A stretch of 64,000 nucleotides of DNA. Source: Botryotinia globosa (taxonomy: Eukaryota; Ascomycota; Leotiomycetes; Helotiales; Sclerotiniaceae). Below, one piece after another: positions 12,294-24,403 of the stretch. A program made the translations under genes and the position numbers. The notes below the pieces were generated by a model. The model was not told the DNA's origin, made no database searches, and saw only the letters and a list, made by a program, of their open reading frames with translations. The DNA is taken from positions 992,001-1,056,000 of the forward strand of contig RCSZ01000013.1 in the NCBI GenBank assembly GCA_014898425.1, written 5' to 3'. The stretch's first letter is position 1. Each line of letters starts with the position of its first letter.

Positions 12294-13325
12294 TTAGAAA
12301 GCCAATTCTCGTTGTGGTCCTTCGAGCTCCTGTTCGTATTCGACTTCCATCTTCGAGATTCTCTTCTTTGGCTTGGTTTTGGAAACTGGGGCTCTCTTTC
12401 TCTTTGCGCCAGTAGCATTCTTCTTGGCCTTATCATTCTCGCTGTTGTCACTCTCACTATCTTCGCTATCTTCTTCACCAGTAGCTTCCTCCTCATCACT
12501 TCCAAGCCAATCCTCGATATCTTCCAAATCCTCTTCATCTTCTCCCAAGTCACTAACGTACTCAACGTCGCCAACGCCCTCTTCTTCTTCATATTCTCCT
12601 TCTTCTTCAAACTCATCCTCTTCAATCCCTTCATCCATATCCTCATCTCTAGTTCCCTCTCCTTGTCTCTCCAAACCTTTCAAAACCTTCTTCCAAATAG
12701 ATTCGCTGACGTTTAACGGTTGATCACCATAAGCACCGCTCCTTAATCTTTCGATCAGTTCTCTTTCAATCGCTCTCTCGACCTTAGCAGCTGCCATTGC
12801 CTTTCTTTCTCTGGTTTCTTCTCTTCTTCTAACCTTAGGCGCCATTTTTGGAACAAGTTTTTCGCCCAATCTATCTTCCTCTTTGGCCAATCTTCTCATG
12901 CGAACACCAACTTGCGTCAATCTTGTGAGTCTCTGCTTGCACTTATGGATGAGGAAGTTCGGCCAGTACTTCAATTTGTCGTCGATTTGTACCAATGCGT
13001 TGGCATAGTTGGAAGATAGCTTTACGCGCTCCCATAATTTCGATGGCATGTGTGCTCTTTCAATTGTTTTCATGTAAAGGTAAAGTGTACCGGTTTGAGG
13101 ATTTGCGCGAATAGTGGCATATCGGGAGTTTGCGAGAGGACATGATTGTCGATTACAGAGACCAGTAACATTGTATTCGTTGCGACAAAAAGTTTGATCC
13201 TTCGTAGTCCTGATAATATGATTAGTAGATGAAAATAGCTAGGTATATAAACAATCAACTTACTTGAGCTTGAAGGAGCAAAATTGTTGGTTAATAACCT
13301 GCCAAACGATTTCGTCTGACGACAT
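12294..13325 (-). CDS. MAK16: Ribosome biogenesis protein Mak16
   Basis: Two exons, 13325-13264 and 13209-12294, with a 54-bp intron (GTAAGT..CAG) at the split Lys codon after CSFKL; the product is 325 aa. The protein opens with MSSDEIVWQVINQQFCSFK and continues with TKDQTFCRNEYNVTGLC, NRQSCPLANSRYA and KTIERAHMPSKLWERVKLS, all hallmark Mak16 blocks. Four cysteines in this part probably bind metal. A Mak16 helical region (IERELIERLRSGAYGD, VSESIWKKVL) follows, then a long Asp/Glu tail ending in a basic Lys/Arg segment. Mak16 is a nucleolar factor of early 60S (66S) pre-ribosomes. The intron right after the short first exon is typical of fungal ribosome-related genes. Confidence 0.97.
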
Positions 13326-13953
13326 GGTGATTGAGGATTTTGAGAAGCTGGAGTTGAAGATATTTCGTGTTCTTGAAGATTAAAGTCTCTTTTACTTTTC
13401 CTCCCAGCACGAATATTTTCCATCAACTTTTTTTCGGGGCAAGACGAATTCTGCCGGCTAGAGCGGTGAGATGATCACGTGCAGCTGGAAATAACTCCAT
13501 CATCCGTTACCAAAGATTATTGCTGAAATTGCAAAGCTCACCGGGAGCGTCTCTATGTTTTGTTTTGAATGTATGCATTTATATGGAATAATGTCTAAAC
13601 TTCGATTCGTTTTCATGGCTTCTGAAATACTGGAAATGCTTTACTTTACATGATTCCTCCTTTGTCCTATCAAAGCCTTCCATTGGTCATGGAAATATTT
13701 GATATATACGAGTAGAGCAAGGCTTGAAAGGATCTTGCATTATACCGAAGTTTTCCCTGCTCGTTTACTTCTTCCAGGTAATATGTACTTCTCACATCAC
13801 TTCCACTCACTCCCGCATCACACAACATAGGGTCATCTGTCTCTTTCACTGAACAGCAGGAGATTCTCATCATCATCGCTATATATCTATATTTTCACAT
13901 AGAGATCCATCTCGATACCAATCAATGGTCCATCACGTGCAACAAACGTAAAA
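13326..13953. promoter_or_regulatory. Divergent promoter region with two ATCACGTGCA sites
   Basis: This 628-bp spacer separates the start codons of MAK16 (-) and the DUF952 gene (+). The 10-mer ATCACGTGCA occurs twice, with CACGTG cores at 13476-13481 and 13934-13939, about 150 bp and 15 bp from the two ATGs. CACGTG is the E-box of bHLH factors (Cbf1/Pho4 type in yeast). The function is inferred only from the motif. Confidence 0.35.
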
Positions 13954-14478
13954 ATGACTTCAACATACCCAACTTATATCTACAAAATCATTCCTTCTGA
14001 TGCAAAACCTTCTTCGCCACTTCCAGAAGTCCTTCCAGTCTCTGATCTAGATAAGAGAGATGGATTTGTTCACTGCTCTACCTCGAAGCAATTACTAAGA
14101 ACTTTGAATGCATTTTTCTCGTATGTTCTTGCACCATCCTCCTTCGATCTCTGCATTCTTTCCAGCGTATCTTGGCATTCCCTCCGTGTCATTGCTCATA
14201 ATTAACGCTCGATTAGAAACGAATCCCATGTCTACATTCTCCGCATCAAGTATGAGCAAGTAGCTCCATACATCAAATGGGAGAATGCAGTGGGAAAGCA
14301 GCCCGAAGAAATAGGCGGATGTTGGGATACAGAGGGAAAAGCGGGATACTTTCCTCACATCTATAATGGATTGAAGGTTGGAAAAGAGGAAGTCGATGAT
14401 GTAGGAGAGTGGAGAAAAGGAAACGAAGGTTGGTCCGGTGAGGACTGGTGTTGGGGAGAAGTCGATCGACCCATCTAA
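13954..14478 (+). CDS. DUF952 family small protein
   Basis: Two exons, 13954-14120 and 14217-14478, joined over a 96-bp intron (GTATGT..TAG, branch CTCGAT/TAAC region) to give 142 aa. The N-terminal part reads YIYKIIPSDAK..SDLDKRDGFVHCSTSKQL, which is the DUF952 signature (start of a beta strand, then the D-x-x-D-G-F-hxH-S core). After the intron it resumes with SHVYILRIKYEQV, then WDTEGKAGYFPHIYNGL, the conserved FPHIYG-like end. DUF952 proteins are small, soluble and widespread in bacteria and fungi, with no firm biochemical role. Nothing in the neighbourhood tells more. Confidence 0.88.
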
Positions 14479-15239
14479 TTATGAGATTGGAAGACTACAC
14501 GGCTGCAAGATAAGCTTGGAGATGAACAATTTCTTACAAAAGGTGACTTTCCTGACTTAAATTGCGTTTGTGATAGTGTGCTTTGAGTAAGAAGCGTCGC
14601 GGGTTTCGTGGTTCAGACAGATGCAATAATTTAAGTATTGGTGCATCTAGTGTCTTGGGGAACAGTGGAACGAAAACCAGGTTAGATCTCGCACTCTGAC
14701 GATATCACTGTATTCTTTGATACTCGAATTCAACCACAGGTCTACTTCAAAACACGATTCGTTATCTACTTTCACTTAATTTCTTCAAAAAGTGGTCGGT
14801 CGTGACCAAGTACAATTTCTTTTTCAAAATGGTCAAACTAGAGAAGACAAAATTGTGAAATCGAGACAAGCAATACCCAGGTGGGTTTCTTGATGTTTGA
14901 ATCTCTCATTCTGGCGGATGCTAGATGAATCTCGTCGTTTCCTATTTCAATTCTGTAAGGTAAACGCGGCAGGCACAATGGTTACCAAGCCATATTCATC
15001 CCGAACCGTTCAGCTAAGTCATCCTGCAACAACACATCAAGCATCTCAAGTTATTCCCAATTGAAATTGGCTGCGTCTGTTTCTTGGAAAGACTAATAGC
15101 ATATTGTATTGGCTCACTAATCATTTCTAATTTAGAATATATCGTTCGTTAAAGAGCGAATGATCGTAACTGTTTGTTGCAAGCCAATAGCTCATCGGAG
15201 GGCTTCAATATTTGCACCATCATCGAAAAGTATCTCATC
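14479..15239. other. Intergenic region, no gene seen
   Basis: No convincing ORF or RNA. It precedes the decayed zinc-finger gene, so an upstream exon of that gene may be hidden here, but I could not define one. Confidence 0.35.
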
Positions 15240-16890
15240 ATGGCTGGCGGAACTGTATATGAGCAAGCAGCGCTTGGAGAACTACATAATGATGTTTCCT
15301 CGGAAGTACCTCCGTCGATTGATGACGAGATGCCGGACAGCCCAAATTCGCCTTCCACACAAAATCCGCCAAATAAAGATTATAACTATGTCGATACCTA
15401 GCAAGTGAAACGTTATACTTGTCCATTGCACATTGTCTTATATAAATACTCGCGAATCGATGTCACATATTGCCCCTGTTGATATGGAACAAGCGGAGGT
15501 TCTTAGATGCCCTCATTGTGAAATCCCTTCCATCAGAGAGAAATTAGAATTCACGGAGGAAATGATAGAAGCAAGACCCAGAAAAATGTACATACCAATT
15601 TTTACGGGAGCGACACGTTTTTGATGTCCGCATTGCAGGAGGGCTTTCAATACTACTTTCGAAACGATGTGGACTATCGTCCCTGAGTTGACCGAGCAAG
15701 GAGAACTTCTTACATGTTTGTATTGTCAAAAGTCTTCGCTGAGAACTACTTGTGAGTTTCATTCCGACACGATGTATGTTTTCCATATTCATTCCTCGCT
15801 TCAGCAACTTCCGAAATTCTTGACCTATGAACTAGCCTGTTCCTCACCATGACCAGCTAATTATCATTATTTCTATAGGTTCCGCGAATTTTCTCGCATT
15901 GCCATCCCAGCCGATGAAACCAGTCCTTCGAATAGTAACATTCATCTTTCGCACCAAACATCCTCCCCAGATCAGGCTTTAACTGGCACACCATCATCAC
16001 AATTCTTGGAAGGGATCATTCACATGCCAGCTTCTCAAAATTGGCCTGATCAACAACCGGCTTTCCAAACTATTCTCGATCGACAACCAGCTATTCAAAA
16101 TACCACTAATCAACACTCGGCTCTTCAAACTGCCTTTGATGAACAACCAGCTTTCCAACCTAACTCGGATGAACAACCAGTTTTTAACTCGAACTCCTGT
16201 CGACCGCCAACTCTCCAATCCAATCTGTATCAACAACGACCAGCTGTTCACCCAAAACCTAGTCTGCAACCAGCTTTCCAGATCACTCTCGATCAACGAT
16301 CAGGTGTCCAAAATATCACTAATCAATACCCGACTTTTCAAACTGCCTTTGCCCAACAGCCAGCTTTCCAACCCAGTCTGAACGGACAATCAATTTCTCA
16401 ATTGAGTTTCAATCAACAATCAAGTTTCTCACCCACCCATCGGCAACAACCGGCTTTCCAATCTAATGCCTCTTAACAACCTATTGCACGACCTGCCCTC
16501 GATCAACAAACACCAGCTGTTCGCCTTAATTTCAACCAACAGTCAACTTCTGATCCTAACACAGATCAGCAACTGGCTTCCAACCCTTCCTCCCAAACCG
16601 ATCCACTTAAGTCGCTTACATGCCAAATTTGTCTCATGAATTCCTTCTACTCTCACAAGAGTCTGGAATCACATCAAGACCAAGGCTGCAAATTTCATGT
16701 GCGCTATTTCTGTCCGGAACGAAATTGCGATTTTCACCGAGAAAAAAGTTATGACTGGTTTACGCAGAAATCAAAATGGCGTAGACATCTGATAAACCAG
16801 CATAGTTATTCATATATTGCTCGTGTTTTTTATACTTATAGTGGTGAAGTAGGTGATTTGCGTGAACCTACGGGATGGCGTGCGTGTTGA
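15240..16890 (+). pseudogene. Broken zinc-finger / Gln-Pro-repeat protein gene
   Basis: Coding-like sequence runs here but is interrupted. The first block (from ATG 15240) ends at TAG 15399-15401. A second block in another frame (ATG 15460) carries repeated CxxC units (RCPHCEIPS, CPHCRRAF, TCLYCQKSS) and is cut by TGA 15622-15624. A likely intron, 15774-15878 (GTATGT..TAG), keeps frame into a region of imperfect ~11-residue repeats of the type QQPAFQxxxD (about 16020-16470), cut by TAA 16474-16476. The same frame then continues through a C2H2-like zinc finger (FCPERNCDF..KWRRHLINQH) to TGA 16888. All three stops can arise from CAG, CGA or CAA by one C-to-T change. Alternatively some stops are skipped by introns I did not recognise, and the gene is intact. 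No function is assigned. Confidence 0.55.
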
Positions 16891-18029
16891 TTGGTAGACT
16901 TCTTGGGGATGTGAAATTCATGGATTTGTATGGTGTGGAGGCAGATCTGCAATCGCCAGGTCAGCGGGGAAGGGAACCCACGCTTGGATTGTTCGGGGAG
17001 TATAGCTTTGCTTTCTTTCTTGAACCATTTGGGGATTATAGCTTCAATGCCCTTCTGCATTCTTTATAGAATATCAGAATCTAAATATTCATTCAAAGTG
17101 CTTGTTTGGCGAAACGACTCGCAGTTGAATAACTGACTGACTATGCACGCCAACATACGGATGATATCCGAAGTCTTTAAGTTCATAATGAATGAAACTC
17201 GATGAACTATATAATACTAATAAAGCGCTGCAAATGCAAATATTCAACCTCCTCTCCCCTCTTAATAAAACTCCCACATCGAGATCCATCATACGAGTAG
17301 ATCTCTAGACTTTATAAATGATTCATTCTCTGGGTTACTTACTTAGCCCGAGTAAAGTAAAGTACATATATTAACGTAGATGAAGATGGCCAGATAATAT
17401 TTACTCATCTCATAGAGAGAATCTACACATCTAGTGCGAGAGTATCGAAACGAGTGTTTTTTCTTTCCTTTTCTCCTTTTCTCCTTTTCTCCTTTTCTCT
17501 TATTTATATTCATATTTATATTTGAAACCTCTACTTCAATCTCATCCATCCCCTACACTTTTTTCTCTATTCTTCTTCTTCCTTTCTTTCCTTATGATAT
17601 CATATTACATTTACATCTACATTTCATCCCCAACTCCGCTTTTACACTTACTTCTGACTCCCTTTTTCTCTTCTTTCCTTTCCTCTTTTCTTCTCTCCTA
17701 TATCAAAATCAAGATCAATCAAACTCAAGATTCCCTTCCACATCCCTCATATTACACAGTAATCATAGTATTACTAAAAACTTAAATGTTAGTCTTATAA
17801 TATATTATATTATATTATATTATATATATACAAAATATTATAAGCAAAACAGTATAAAAGATATTATATACAAAATATTATATACAAAATATTATAAACA
17901 AAACATTATACACAAAATATTATATACAAAACATTATATACAAAATCCCAAGATCAAATAAGAAAAAGAACAAGAAAAAGAACATAAAAGTCGATACTCT
18001 AGAGTTTTAATTCTATGAGAACTTGGAAC
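16891..18029. other. AT-rich, pyrimidine-rich intergenic region
   Basis: Holds runs of TTTTCTCC (17460-17500), CT-rich stretches and an AT-rich tandem block. ORFs here (17434-17961) follow the low-complexity sequence and are not believable genes. Confidence 0.4.
17797..17948. repeat. AT-rich tandem repeat (TATACAAAATATTATA type)
   Basis: After a short TTATATTATATTATA run, units of roughly 11-16 bp close to TACAAAATATTA are repeated imperfectly to about 17948. Confidence 0.7.
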
Positions 18030-18162
18030 TTGGAATCTGGAATTGGGAATCTGGAATTGGGAATCTGGAATTGGGAATCTGGAATTGGGAATCTGGAATT
18101 GGGAATCTGGAATTGGGAATCTGGAATTGGGAATCTGGAATTGGGAATCTGGAATTGGGAAA
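18030..18162. repeat. 14-bp minisatellite GAATCTGGAATTGG, nine copies
   Basis: CTGG recurs at exact 14-bp spacing (18037, 18051, 18065 and so on to 18149). The array is almost perfect, which points to recent expansion. Open frames on both strands are produced by the repeat and are not genes. Confidence 0.95.
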
Positions 18163-18190
18163 GGAAAAGAGGGATATGATTTTGTTTTTA

Positions 18191-18300
18191 TTGTATTGTA
18201 TTGTATTGTATTGTGTTGTGTTGTGTTGTGTTGTGTTGTGTTGTGTTGTGTTGTGTTGTGTTGTGTTGTGGATTGATGTGGATTGATGTGGATTGATGTA
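18191..18300. repeat. TTGTA/TTGTG pentamer run followed by GATTGATGTG x3
   Basis: About five TTGTA units change into about eleven TTGTG units up to 18270, then three 10-bp GATTGATGTG/A units follow at 18271-18300. The strand is strongly G/T against A/C skewed. Confidence 0.92.
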
Positions 18301-18480
18301 TATATTAATATGTGTATATAGATATATCATTTTTATATATCGAAATAAATACCCACCTACCCATCTACCTATCTACCCTGTTGTATTGAGGATACATAAT
18401 AACTTTATCAACATCCATCTCCTATTCTCTCCACATCCACATCAAACAACAATCAAATACCCAACTACCTACTCACCCAT

Positions 18481-18550
18481 CAGATCACATCAGATCACAT
18501 CAGATCACATCAGATCACATCAGATCACATCAGATCACATCAGATCACAT
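18481..18550. repeat. 10-bp tandem repeat CAGATCACAT, seven copies
   Basis: Seven exact 10-bp units, then a partial degenerate unit. No spacer variation, so this is not a CRISPR array. Confidence 0.95.
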
Positions 18551-18559
18551 CAGTCACAT

Positions 18560-19389
18560 CATCACAAAAGAAAAATCATAAAATGTAAATTGAATATTCT
18601 TTTTCATTTTCTCATTTCCATTTCCCATTCCTCACTCACACACTACTCTCTCACTACACCATCTCCTTCAACCCCCCTCTCAAGCTCATGAAACTTCTCT
18701 TTCCCTCACTTCATACGTATACGTGTATTTCATCTCCTCATCACATCCATCACGAATCATTACTGAAATCGAATCCACTTTCTTGTCACCAAGATCCACT
18801 AACAATCTTCCTTCTCTCGCACCATCTCATCTGATCTCCTCCCCACGCGTGTTCACCCCCCCTCTCAAATCCATTCTCCTCCACAATCCCCTTAAACCCC
18901 CATTCCAATCCAATTCCCAAAGAAAGGAAACCCAAACTAGAAACCAACCAGTCAAAAGAAAAGGTAAAGAAAAAGGTAGAAAAACAAAGATAACCTAATC
19001 CTTGAAACAAAACAATAAGTTTATTGCCTTCGCATGCCAAAAGAAAAAACTAGCTAAGACTACTCAAACCAGAAATCTTACAAACGCAGCTGTGAAAACG
19101 CAAACGAGACAAAAAAAGTCAAGAATTATGCTCCCCCTTCCCCCACCCCAACCATGAACCCGCTCGCTTCCATATCAAGAGATGACGTATAAAACAAAAA
19201 TGGTGCACGTGTCTGTCAATAATATTGACGAAACTTTTATCTACTTCTAGCCGATTTTGCACGAGAAGAAACAATATTTTGTCGAAATAGAATGAAGGCC
19301 GCCCGGGCAGAGAGTAATACAAGAAAAGGCAAATCCCTTTCAGTTGTTGTAAAGGCGGCGTAAACCGATGTAGTAAGCGCCAAGAGAGA
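18560..19389. other. Intergenic region and BUD4 3' flank
   Basis: CT-rich sequence from 18600 to 18900, then mixed sequence up to the BUD4 stop codon. No ORF with protein-like features. Confidence 0.4.
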
Positions 19390-22300
19390 TCAAAAGATGG
19401 TACTCTTAACTCTCGAATGTGATCGGCCCTTGCCCGAAGCTCCGGAAGCTTTCCTCATGATGTGTTCTTCCCGTTTGAGAACCATCTCACACCAACCACC
19501 TTTACCGCCTGCACGTTCTTTTCCTACACAAGGGTCGAGAACAGACATCCATGCTTCTTTGTCGGCTGGCGAGTCTGCATAGAAATCAATGACTTCACCA
19601 TTGTTGAATCGAATACGGAAACCTTCTTCAACAAACATGTAACCTTCCTCGTCTTCAGCAAAACCAGACTTGCGACGTTTACCAGATTTGGCAGTAGTCT
19701 CCTTTTGCGTTAGTGCTCTTCGATCATCAATCAGTCTATTGGCGTTTGCAAGATTAATCGTGACACGAGGTTGCCTCGTTGACTCGTGGTAAGCTGTGAG
19801 TTTGCTGCCTGATAATCTGAAGAAGCGACGACGCCAGAACTTGACGTGTGTTAGTGATGATCAGATCATGTGGGCATGTGAAAACTTACAGGACAGTCAC
19901 CACCTTGTTGACTCAGGTGACCCTCAAATTGTCTAGCAACCTCGAGTTCGGCTTCCTTCATCTCGCGAATGCAAGCATTCATACTCTTGGGCATGTCATC
20001 ATCACCTGCACCCTTTGGTTTTGGCACGAAAAGGAGCTGTAATTGTAACTTTCCAATGGTATAAGGAGCGCGCTTTCGAACTGGAGGCGGAACGCTGCGT
20101 TTGCTCATGACACTCGACGATTGACTGACCTCTTCAGTAGCCCATTCATTGAAAGCAGCCACATCGACATTGTAAGGTCTTCCGAAGCAGCGAGTCTCAT
20201 GATCCTTTAGACAAACGTAAGATCTCCCAAAGCTACCATCTGCGGCAGCAAGCGGTGAGAGGAGATCCCACGCCGTTGGCTGCGATGATTTCTTCAATGC
20301 TTGAGCGTCTTGTTGTTTTTGTTGTGCAATGCGTTGCTCTTCTTCCTTTTGCCTCATCTCAAGTTCCTTTCTCTTCTTTGGCGAAGCAAATACGCGGCTG
20401 AAAGTCGAAGGCTTTGAAGGTTTTGATGCCTTGATTGGTGAAGTCTGGGCGCGCTTTGGTGGTGGTGGCTTCTCAAGTTTTGCATTCAATGTTAATTGAA
20501 ACTCAAGCTCATTTGGCACAACCAGTTCGAATTCTTGTCCAATAGGAGCATTTCGTCCCAACTCTAACCATGCTGTAGTAACACAGTGCACACCATTGTC
20601 TAAAGTCAGGCTGAACCATGATCGTTCATCTATGCTCATGTTAGTGTCTCCAAAGGTAATGCTTGAGTGAAGACCTACTTTTGGGTAAGGGGAGGTCCAA
20701 GTCCTTCACTCCAATGACTTTCACGAACAACCTCCCTCGCTCAGTAGCTTCATCAGACGCAGGCTCTGCGACTTGACCTTCTGTGACAATACCTAAGCCA
20801 GTGGCATTACTTTCATGACCCGGCATTGGTGGGACTGGACCAGTTGGAGGCTTCTTGCGTGGACTGGAAGGTCGAGCGCTGCTTCTGCGAGAACCGTTCC
20901 ATGGTTCAACGACCCAAGACTGTGGTCGATTATCTGGTTTAGTAGGTGAGTTTTCGACTGATTTGGTATTCCGTGGTTCTCTTTCATCGCTGCTAGCAAC
21001 AACTACTTTGGTGTTTTGTCGCATCAAATATCCTCGCTGTCGTGGACTCCTGTTAGCATGGTCATTCTTTTCGGCTAGGTTATACAATTCGGACGCTTGT
21101 CCAGGTCCACCGGTAAGGAAAGTCGGGTGAGGAGAAGTTAAATCATATGCTACCTTTGAAGATTCAATGACCCGGTCGAAATCTGACTCCAAGTTAAGTC
21201 CAAGATCACCACCGATGTCTAGTGTGAGACTTCGCTTTTTGAAGCTGGGCGCTCGCTGTATGGTACCCCTCTCCGCATTGTTTTCATCATCGTTATCATT
21301 GTCCTCATCCTCGGGGTCTTCCTCCCCACTTAATGAAGGGCGATTGCGGTGTCGCTGGGGGATTGGGGGAACGACAGGACCAGCACCACTGACTTGACGT
21401 CGAGCTTCACGCATGGCTGCCAGGTCAGAAGGTGTTACGGACGGCCGCGTCTTGAGTTTGGATCCGCTTCGGGCTTTGATAGTAGCTACTGTTTCGGGAA
21501 TACCAGGAGAGTCCGAGGGCGGTGGTGGTGTAGGCGAAATTTTAGGTGGGTTGATGAATGGGTGTTGGAATGGCTGATCAATCGACGATCTAAATGGTTG
21601 ATCCAAAGATGCTCTGAATGGATGGTCAATTGGCTCATCGACTGGATGATGAATCACGGAATCAGACTCTGACATCTCCTCCTCCTCCTCCTCCTCATCT
21701 TCTTGTGGTCCCCATTCAGATCCATCATATTCTGGACGTGAAACCATTTTCTTGAGTGGCGACATGGGAGCAGGTTCCTCTTGAGGTTCGGGAACAATCT
21801 GCCGTGGCTCTGGAGTATCATCGTCGGTCTCTGCCTCGGTCTCTCCCTCCGTCTCTGTTTCCGTCTCTGGTTCAGTTTCCGCCACACTTTGCTTCCGCTC
21901 ATTGATTGGTGCCTGGTGCACAACTTCATCGTCCGCCTCTGGTGTTTTGGATCCTTGCAAGTGCTCATGTGCCTCTGACATCTGAGAGACCTTTCTCTCC
22001 CTTTCGTTTTGAGGTTCAGGGGATGGCGTCATGTAAGATCTCAGACTCAGGCTCAAGTCTGTATTATCGGCGAGAAGTCCTGAAAACTCTGGCAGGGATA
22101 TTCTTCTGTTTTCCTTTGCCGGGTCCGATGAGATACTAGAAGGACTGATATTTCTTGGAGTTGGTGGACCATCCTCCTCTGGAACGCTATTCGATTGGAA
22201 TTGTGGGCTTTCATGAAGTGGCATTTCGGATGATGTTTCATCGGAATAATGGCTCTCCAATTCAGAATCATCCACCGTCCCAGCTTCACTCTCAGTTTGA

Positions 22301-24403
22301 TGACTCTCCATTGCAGATTCGGTACGCGGATACATGTCAGGAAGATTGTACATGTCAACTCCTTCCTCGTCTCCAGCCTCAGATTTGATCAAGATGCTAT
22401 TTTCGTCATCCTCATCATCCTCATCATCCTCGTCTGCCGATTCGACAAAAGAATCCTCGGTAGATGGGATAGGAGTGTCGGGGTCAATGTGTGCCATTTC
22501 AGCGGTGCTTGGACGTTCGGGGCTTGAGCTAGGTAGAGGCGAATCCAGATTGTAATCTGATTCCCTGGTAAATGGTTCCTGGCCATTGACCTTTCTCAAA
22601 ATCGATTCTCGTGAGATGCGAGGTGGCAATTGATACGAACCCAATCCTGGAAGATCATCCAATGCATCTTCGTCCTCATGATCTTCTCGGTCTTCTTTAT
22701 CTTCATGAATTTTGATGGGCGGGGCCTCTCGTTCAGGTGTTTGACTCTTGCGTGCTCCTGCACGACGCATTCGACGTTCTCGTTGCTCATCTCTCTCGGC
22801 AGATTTTGGTCTACCTTCAGAAGACTTTGGCCTATCATCGTCCTGAATCATCATCAAATGCAATCTTTCCTCCAGAGTTAGCTTGTTTCCGTTCATTCCT
22901 TGAAGATCCGCTTTGCTGATAGAGGTTGGAGGAGGTGGCGTGGGCAGATTTCTCGGTGAGCTCGTTGCTCCACGCTCAATACCCGAGGACGCTGAACCTC
23001 TTCGGTCATTGGCAGCCATACCGGGAAGAGGTGGTAGTGGTCGATGCTCGCCATTTGAGTTTAACGAATCATTGCGTGCTCCACCGGGACGCCCAGCCGA
23101 GGATGAAGGACGAGCATCAGGCCTTGGACTACCATCTGGACCGTCAAATGGATCATCGAAGTAACCAGAACCTTGACCGTAGCTGTTTCTCGGGCTGGGA
23201 TGTCTCCAGTCATCCGGTCCAACAACTGGTGTCTTTTCGATATCCTCAAGGGAAGCATCGAAGCTGTCATCTTGTTCAAGCCCGTTGTCATGGTAATAAA
23301 GATCCTCTTCGTCATCCTCCTCGGAATCATAACTGTTCTCTCGAGAACCTGTTCCAATGGATGATATATCAGGTGTAGCTAATTCGTACTCGTTGATCTG
23401 CGGAGGAGCTACATCAAAAGTAACACTCTTCGCATGTCTGTGTAAACTCCGTCCAGGTGGAAGCTCTCGTTCTCTCTCATCACCCGAATCTTCATCGCCA
23501 AAAGTATTGTGCTCTGGATCGTAAAGTGCTTTGCCAGTAAATCGACTCGTTGCCATGGAGGATTTCGTAGGAGAAATTTGATCTCTGCTGGGTGATCGTA
23601 GACCGTTTGTTGCTGCTGCTACCTTCAAGGGCTCTCGGTTCGGGCTCAGAGGTGGCGGACTGGCCAGTGAAATACTGCCTTTACTATCCGTCTTCACGTG
23701 GTTGTATGGTCGATTTTGCTCCGATCTAAACCCTTCCAGACCTTTTCCTCCATAAGCATTGCCTTGTATGTTCTTCGCCAGTGGTCTCTCAACCACCGGT
23801 ATTGACATGGGGTCGTATTCGAGTTTCTGCTCCCTGGCGTACATGGTGCTGTTCTTCACACGCGACGCGCGCTGTAAACGTTCGATGGATGATTTTCGTG
23901 TTGGCGATATCGAAGAATCTTTGAACGCATTTTCCGTGCCGACTCGGTTTGGTGTGCCTGGATCACGGTTTTGCCAGAAGAGATGTGGAGAGGAGCCTTC
24001 GGCGGAAGTGAACGGGGAGGACTGGAATGGAGACGAATCTCCATTGAGATTGAGACTCATCTTCTACGTCAGAATTAGCTTTTAAATCTCCGAGAGAGAG
24101 AGAGAAATGCTGAAAATAGACACATTGAATTCTTACCTTTGTGGCTTGCTTATAACTTGGAGAATTCCGCCTCTGAGCGGTTGGAGCTAGCTCTGAAAGT
24201 GGTCGCGGTGTAGAAGTTTTGACTGGTGATCCAGATGATATGGAACCTTTTTGAATCCTCAGTGGAGGAACCTGCATTGTAAATATTAGATTTCATGTCT
24301 ATCTTGCAATAACAACCACCACGGCATGGCTCTCCACGCGCTCTACCATCTAAATTTATCTATCGATGTGTGCGCTTACCGGTTGCGAAGACGAAGAAGA
24401 CAT
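19390..24403 (-). CDS. BUD4: Bud4/anillin-related septation protein with PH domain
   Basis: Five exons: 24403-24380, 24271-24137, 24063-20679, 20629-19890, 19839-19390, giving 1577 aa. The first coding exon encodes only eight residues (MSSSSSQP). Residues ~54-1150 are disordered, rich in Ser, Pro, Asp and Glu, with phosphorylation-type SP/TP sites. The conserved C-terminus starts near 1165 with GRLFVKVIGVKDLDLPLP, then WFSLTLDNGVHCVTTAWLEL (anillin-homology/DUF1709-like), a basic coiled stretch (KKRKELEMRQKEEEQR), and a PH domain (~1410-1545: CPFWRRRFFRLSGSKLTAYH, then RIRFNNGEVIDFYADS, KEAWMSVL). In yeast and Aspergillus, Bud4 scaffolds septins and the contractile ring with Bud3 at bud or septum sites. 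Each junction restores conserved sequence, so the model is solid. Confidence 0.93.

Noticed and set aside
12206..12723. Long ORFs on both strands over the MAK16 3' part
   Set aside because: They are shadows of the acidic GAA/GAT-rich MAK16 tail in other frames.
18023..18330. ORFs over the 14-bp repeat on both strands
   Set aside because: Any frame of the stop-free 14-bp unit stays open; composition is entirely repeat derived.
18481..18550. Possible CRISPR-like array
   Set aside because: Direct tandem units without spacers, in a eukaryotic genome.
21349..23378. Several + and - strand ORFs of 60-150 codons inside BUD4
   Set aside because: They overlap the long BUD4 exon, which has clear conserved domains at its end; they are shadows.
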